From Hyalella azteca (Eukaryota > Arthropoda > Malacostraca > Amphipoda > Hyalellidae), in contig NW_025941696.1 in assembly GCF_000764305.2 (NCBI RefSeq), positions 1-64,000 of the forward strand: a stretch of 64,000 nucleotides of DNA, given 5' to 3'. This document shows positions 60,501 through 64,000 of the stretch, one piece after another. Position numbers and translations under genes: made by a program. The notes under the pieces are model-generated. The model did no database searches and was not told the origin of the DNA. It saw nothing but the letters and a program-made list of their open reading frames with translations. Positions within the stretch are counted from its first letter, which is position 1, and every line of letters begins with the position of its first letter.

Positions 60501-62336
60501 GATGCTCCAATAATTATTTGAAAGTCCATTTAAATATAACAAGTGCGTCGTAAACATGCAGCAAAAGTTTCACGCTGCTCTGATGAATATAGTTCTTCAG
60601 CTGCCGATGATGAATTCTTGAACCGTCTACAAGCTCAGCGTCCCAACCAAACACGACGATATTTCAGTCGTGAAGTACGAGGTCGACGATCGTATTTTTA
60701 TCGTAACGTCAGGATTAGAATTTTTCAAGTTAAAATTTTTCTCAAGATTCCTTCAGTTTCTCACAAATAAAATATTTTATGTTTAATTTTCTTAGACAAG
60801 TAAACAGTTTTAGTTATATATTTATGATATTTATGTAATAATATTTCGAAAGTTTGTAATAAATAGTGACTTAATATATGACTTACAATTAGCCACATTA
60901 TTATTCACTCGTAACTTAAAAGCATATTATAGAAATTAAACGCACCCACAAGGAAGACGTAAAACATTAAAAACGCAAGAAATAAGTTGGAAACTTTCGT
61001 TTTTTTTATAAAATCATTCAAATTTGTTATATAATAGAGTTTCTAAATCAATAGGCAATGCATCTGCCATTCAACGATCCGGCAAAAAAAATTCTCAATT
61101 AATTAAAATATTTTTTGCCGTTGCTTGGGTCATCCTGGCTCAGGTTAGCCCGACAAAAGGGCGGATCATTGCTACGTGGAAGAAAAATATGGGCAATATG
61201 ACTCATCCCGTTTTCTGAGTGAGTGCTCATAAGCCATAGAAAAAAACCATCAGCTGAAGACAGCGGACATTGACTCGTTAAAAGTTCCATCATATGACAG
61301 GAAGACTGTATGGATGGCTAGGATTTTAATAGATAGAATGCTGTACTTTGCACATGTATGTTTCTTTGATAAATATAATATAGTTAACCTTAAATTATAA
61401 CATGCTTGAACTAAAAGCATCATGAAATCGAGTTTTATTAATAAATCATGAATGAGTTGCAAGGAAAGTTATGTTTAGAACAAAATTGAGGTGACTATTT
61501 TAAAAAGCAGTTAGCAAAATTATTTTATTTCATTGAGGGTAAATAAATAATTCATTTAAAATTATTTATTCGTCTTTGCAGCTGAGAGTGCTTGATTCTC
61601 AGGCGGGAAACCTAAATGTGAATACTTTCACCCTCTCAGGAGTATTTTGCGGCACCTAATTTGACCGAGACCTGTTATAATGAAGCACGACTGCTTCACT
61701 TCCCCAGACGCATTCACACAAATACATCATACATCCCCTGCTGCGATGCGTGCGGATAAAAAACAAGAAATAAATTTTTGGGACCCATGGAAATTACGGA
61801 CAAAGTCGCAATGTCCCTCAGAGTACATTTGATATATTGGTATATGCAGAAAATTTTTTCGTATATTGGAGATGCATATAACAATTAATGTTGAAGATAT
61901 TTGCTTAAAATTTATTATAGCCACAAGTATGAATTTTTATTAGTAATTCGTTGCCTTTATGGACATGAAGAAATAAACAAAATCTTTAATCAGGAGCTGA
62001 ATTGAGGGAATCAATCTAGAATTTATTTCGAATTAAATATAACTGCCGCTTGGGATCAACTTCAAAGATGACGCATATTTATGCATCATCAAAGAAATTT
62101 GGAATTTTTAGTAGAAAAATAACAAAGTCACCAGCTAAGTCATAAAATAAAGTCGTGAAAATATTTAATATAACGGGAAATCATTTCCGGTAGGTCTTGA
62201 ATATCCTGCAAACCCCTTGCGAACCGCTTGAAGTTTTTGCGCAGCGGCTGCGTCTGCTTGGAGCTCGTTTTTCAGATGAAGCGCAGGCCTCTTTTGTGAG
62301 TGACAGAGCACCAGCGCGTCTGATGCTCGCTGCTCG

Positions 62337-62600
62337 TATAAAATGAGCGCACAAAACTGCACCGTTAACATGTGAGCAGGCATGCACGCTGCCTGCTACG
62401 TGACATGTCTTGCAACGCGGCCGACTACAGACCAGCGCTCTGATGCAGAGGCGCTGCGTTCTTTCCACGCGTAGTGTAGCTTTCGATGCTACAGTGTCTT
62501 TTGGCTTTGAAATCCACACGCTCGAGGATGTAATAAATTGTGCGGTTTATAGAATGCATCACCGTTCTGAGAAAATTTCGAGGGAGACAGATATTAACGG
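62337..62600 (+). promoter_or_regulatory. Possible TATA promoter with first-exon donor
   Basis: TATAAAA at 62337-62343 lies in a GC-rich island (about 62210-62520) that contrasts with AT-rich flanks. About 250 bp downstream ATTAACGGTAAGC is a good splice donor. No coding start with a long frame lies between, so this would be a non-coding first exon. Speculative. Confidence 0.2.
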
Positions 62601-63007
62601 TAAGCGTTGAAAATACAGAATTGTTATTATGATTTAAGGTCGTGAGATCATGCCTAAATCATCGTATCTCTCGAGGGTACCGAAATAATATGAAATTTTC
62701 TTACCGATTCAAATTTATTATTAAAATAACACAAGGATTTAGCAGCAACAAGTTCATTAGCATCGGTGCTTCTTCCCTAAATTCAGGGAAAATGGCTTCA
62801 AGTCGTGAGACAAATAATTTTTTCAGTCTTTTGTTGTGAGAGTGTAGATATGGAGACATTATTTTACCATTCTTAACAGGAATATTTTGAAGATATTATT
62901 AACTGAAACCTGCAAGATGCATCGCAGGCTAATTGCTCTGCCAACACTTCGATTAACTCCAAGTCCCATCATAATGGCGTCATTAAGAACACGAAAGCCA
63001 AGGCACT

Positions 63008-63367
63008 TTGAGATTCTTGGCTGGAGGTTCCCACACTATCGCCCCTAATCAGGCAGCTGAGCAAGAAAATCAGTCGGAAATGCAGTCCAGGGCCCTATTT
63101 TACCGAGTAACCTGGATGCCTACTTCCCAGGGTAGCCGAGACACTTTATTTACCTGCGACGTCGCTGTAATGAGCCAGACCCTGTTGCCCCCGATCGTAA
63201 ACACAGATGCGCCTTACATGGGAGACTTTTACCTCGTTAAATTATTTAACTTTATACGTTACGAGCCTGTTGAACCTGCCCGTTTTCAACGCTTAATGCG
63301 TCACAGTAAAAACACGCCACATATGCTTCCATCTGCCCCCATGTTATTTAAAACTAATCAAGACTAA
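63008..63367 (+). CDS. Unrecognised 119-codon ORF
   Basis: The frame begins at a TTG. The first in-frame ATG is at about 63080, and a plausible acceptor CCCCTAATCAG precedes GCAGCTGAGC at about 63053. It includes SRALFYRVTWMPTSQGSRDT and YMGDFYLVKLFNFIRYEPVE, with codon use less AT-biased than the flanks. I do not recognise the protein. Just downstream lies copy B of a dispersed repeat. It may be a degraded mobile-element or gene fragment, or chance. Confidence 0.22.
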   Translation: MRFLAGGSHTIAPNQAAEQENQSEMQSRALFYRVTWMPTSQGSRDTLFTCDVAVMSQTLLPPIVNTDAPYMGDFYLVKLFNFIRYEPVEPARFQRLMRHSKNTPHMLPSAPMLFKTNQD

Positions 63368-63424
63368 AATTTATAATTAGATCGAGAATTTAAACATAGC
63401 TGAAACTTTTCTTGACAGCGATAT

Positions 63425-63560
63425 TTGGGTAATTTCTAATAGAAAGAAAGAGCCGTAGGAAGTAGATCGATTGCTCACTTCAAGCGGAGGATTGGTACTT
63501 TGCATGTATTGAAGTTTCCTGATGGTTATTTTAATGCGTGCACAGATCACGGAATAAAAT
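63425..63560. repeat. Dispersed repeat copy B
   Basis: GAGCCGTAGGAAGTAGATCG ... GAAGTTTCCTGATGG ... TTAATGCGTGCA matches copy A at 57820-57960 with many differences. Confidence 0.6.
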
Positions 63561-64000
63561 ACATTCGTTATTTCAAAATATTCGTTTAATCTGTTCCTTA
63601 CTTTAAAATTCCGGAATATAAAACATAATTTAATTTAATCATTAATATCGTAAAGACTTCATGGCTCCCAGAAAAATTAAGTAATACATTCTATAATTTT
63701 TCGTCAATCTGAGTATTAAGGGCAAAGTGAGACGCTACATGAATTTGTCAGAAGCTCAAATGCCGTATGCCCTTACGATAATATCGAGACGAGATACTGA
63801 AATAAATGCTTGAAATTAGAAGAGATATCCGTCGTTCTCTCCGCCTGCCAAAAATGATTCCTCAAAATTGTTTGTTAATGCATCGCGGTGAATTTTTCTA
63901 AGCAAGCAATTACTTGGAATCAACCAAATTAGAGCTGTGGCAAATTTATGTGCAACTAAACTTTGATTATATTCATATACATAGGGAATCTGAAGGTCAT

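Larger units (their letters stand above)
47991..64000. other. Region upstream of the ZP/PAN coding exons, no gene assembled
   Basis: 16 kb in which no protein gene could be assembled on either strand. It should include the ZP gene's 5' UTR exon(s) and promoter. Repeats, hairpins and weak exon candidates are listed separately. Confidence 0.5.

Noticed and set aside
60543..60770. 75-codon ORF starting RRKHAAKVSRCSDEYSSS
   Set aside because: Coding-like composition in its first part, but no splice sites, start context or recognised family; kept out of the feature list.
62181..62519. 112-codon Cys/Arg-rich minus-strand ORF
   Set aside because: Likely a by-product of the GC-rich island, where stop codons are rare.

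Overview
The window is animal nuclear DNA: AT-rich, intron-rich and full of tandem repeats and transposon remains. Two multi-exon protein genes can be assembled, both with clean GT-AG junctions and consistent phase. One encodes ATG16 (autophagy). The other encodes a zona pellucida (ZP) domain membrane protein with PAN/apple modules, of the kind arthropods use to build apical matrix and cuticle (trynity / neyo / nyobe / morpheyus family). This points to an arthropod. A crustacean is my guess, but that is inference only.

Layout. 1-3201: no gene recognised; holds a 399-bp MITE with near-perfect terminal inverted repeats. 3202-12622 (+): ATG16 homologue, 13 coding exons, 555 residues: ATG5-binding helix, coiled coil, short linker, seven WD40 blades. 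12623-19292: gap between two convergent genes, with a 46-bp repeat that starts inside the ATG16 stop-codon exon, a SINE-like unit and a 36-bp minisatellite. 19293-47934 (-): ZP/PAN gene, 8 coding exons, 744 residues; its first coding exon is preceded by a 3' splice site, so at least one 5' UTR exon lies further upstream. Introns 1-3 are long (5.0, 13.7 and 6.5 kb) and carry two decayed Tc1/mariner-type transposase fragments, a SINE with two tRNA-like promoters and many minisatellites. 47991-64000: no gene assembled with confidence; holds an 820-bp GCTAGC-core array, a perfect 91-bp inverted repeat, shorter hairpins, a diverged duplicated segment and a few weak exon candidates.

The two genes are functionally unrelated neighbours. 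ATG16 acts in the cytosol, tethering ATG12-ATG5 to forming autophagosomes to direct LC3/GABARAP lipidation. The ZP protein is secretory, predicted to be membrane-anchored, cleaved and polymerised in the apical extracellular matrix.

The most unusual sequence-level observation is that three tandem arrays are built from exon edges: two duplicate a 3' splice site with the start of its exon (ATG16 exon 12, ZP exon 2), and one duplicates the end of the ATG16 reading frame with its stop codon. Other points of interest are the perfect 91-bp palindrome carrying a hammerhead-like core motif, a 40-bp satellite whose unit is a hairpin, the dimeric SINE, and ATG16 substitutions at positions that in human ATG16L1 are needed for non-canonical LC3 lipidation.
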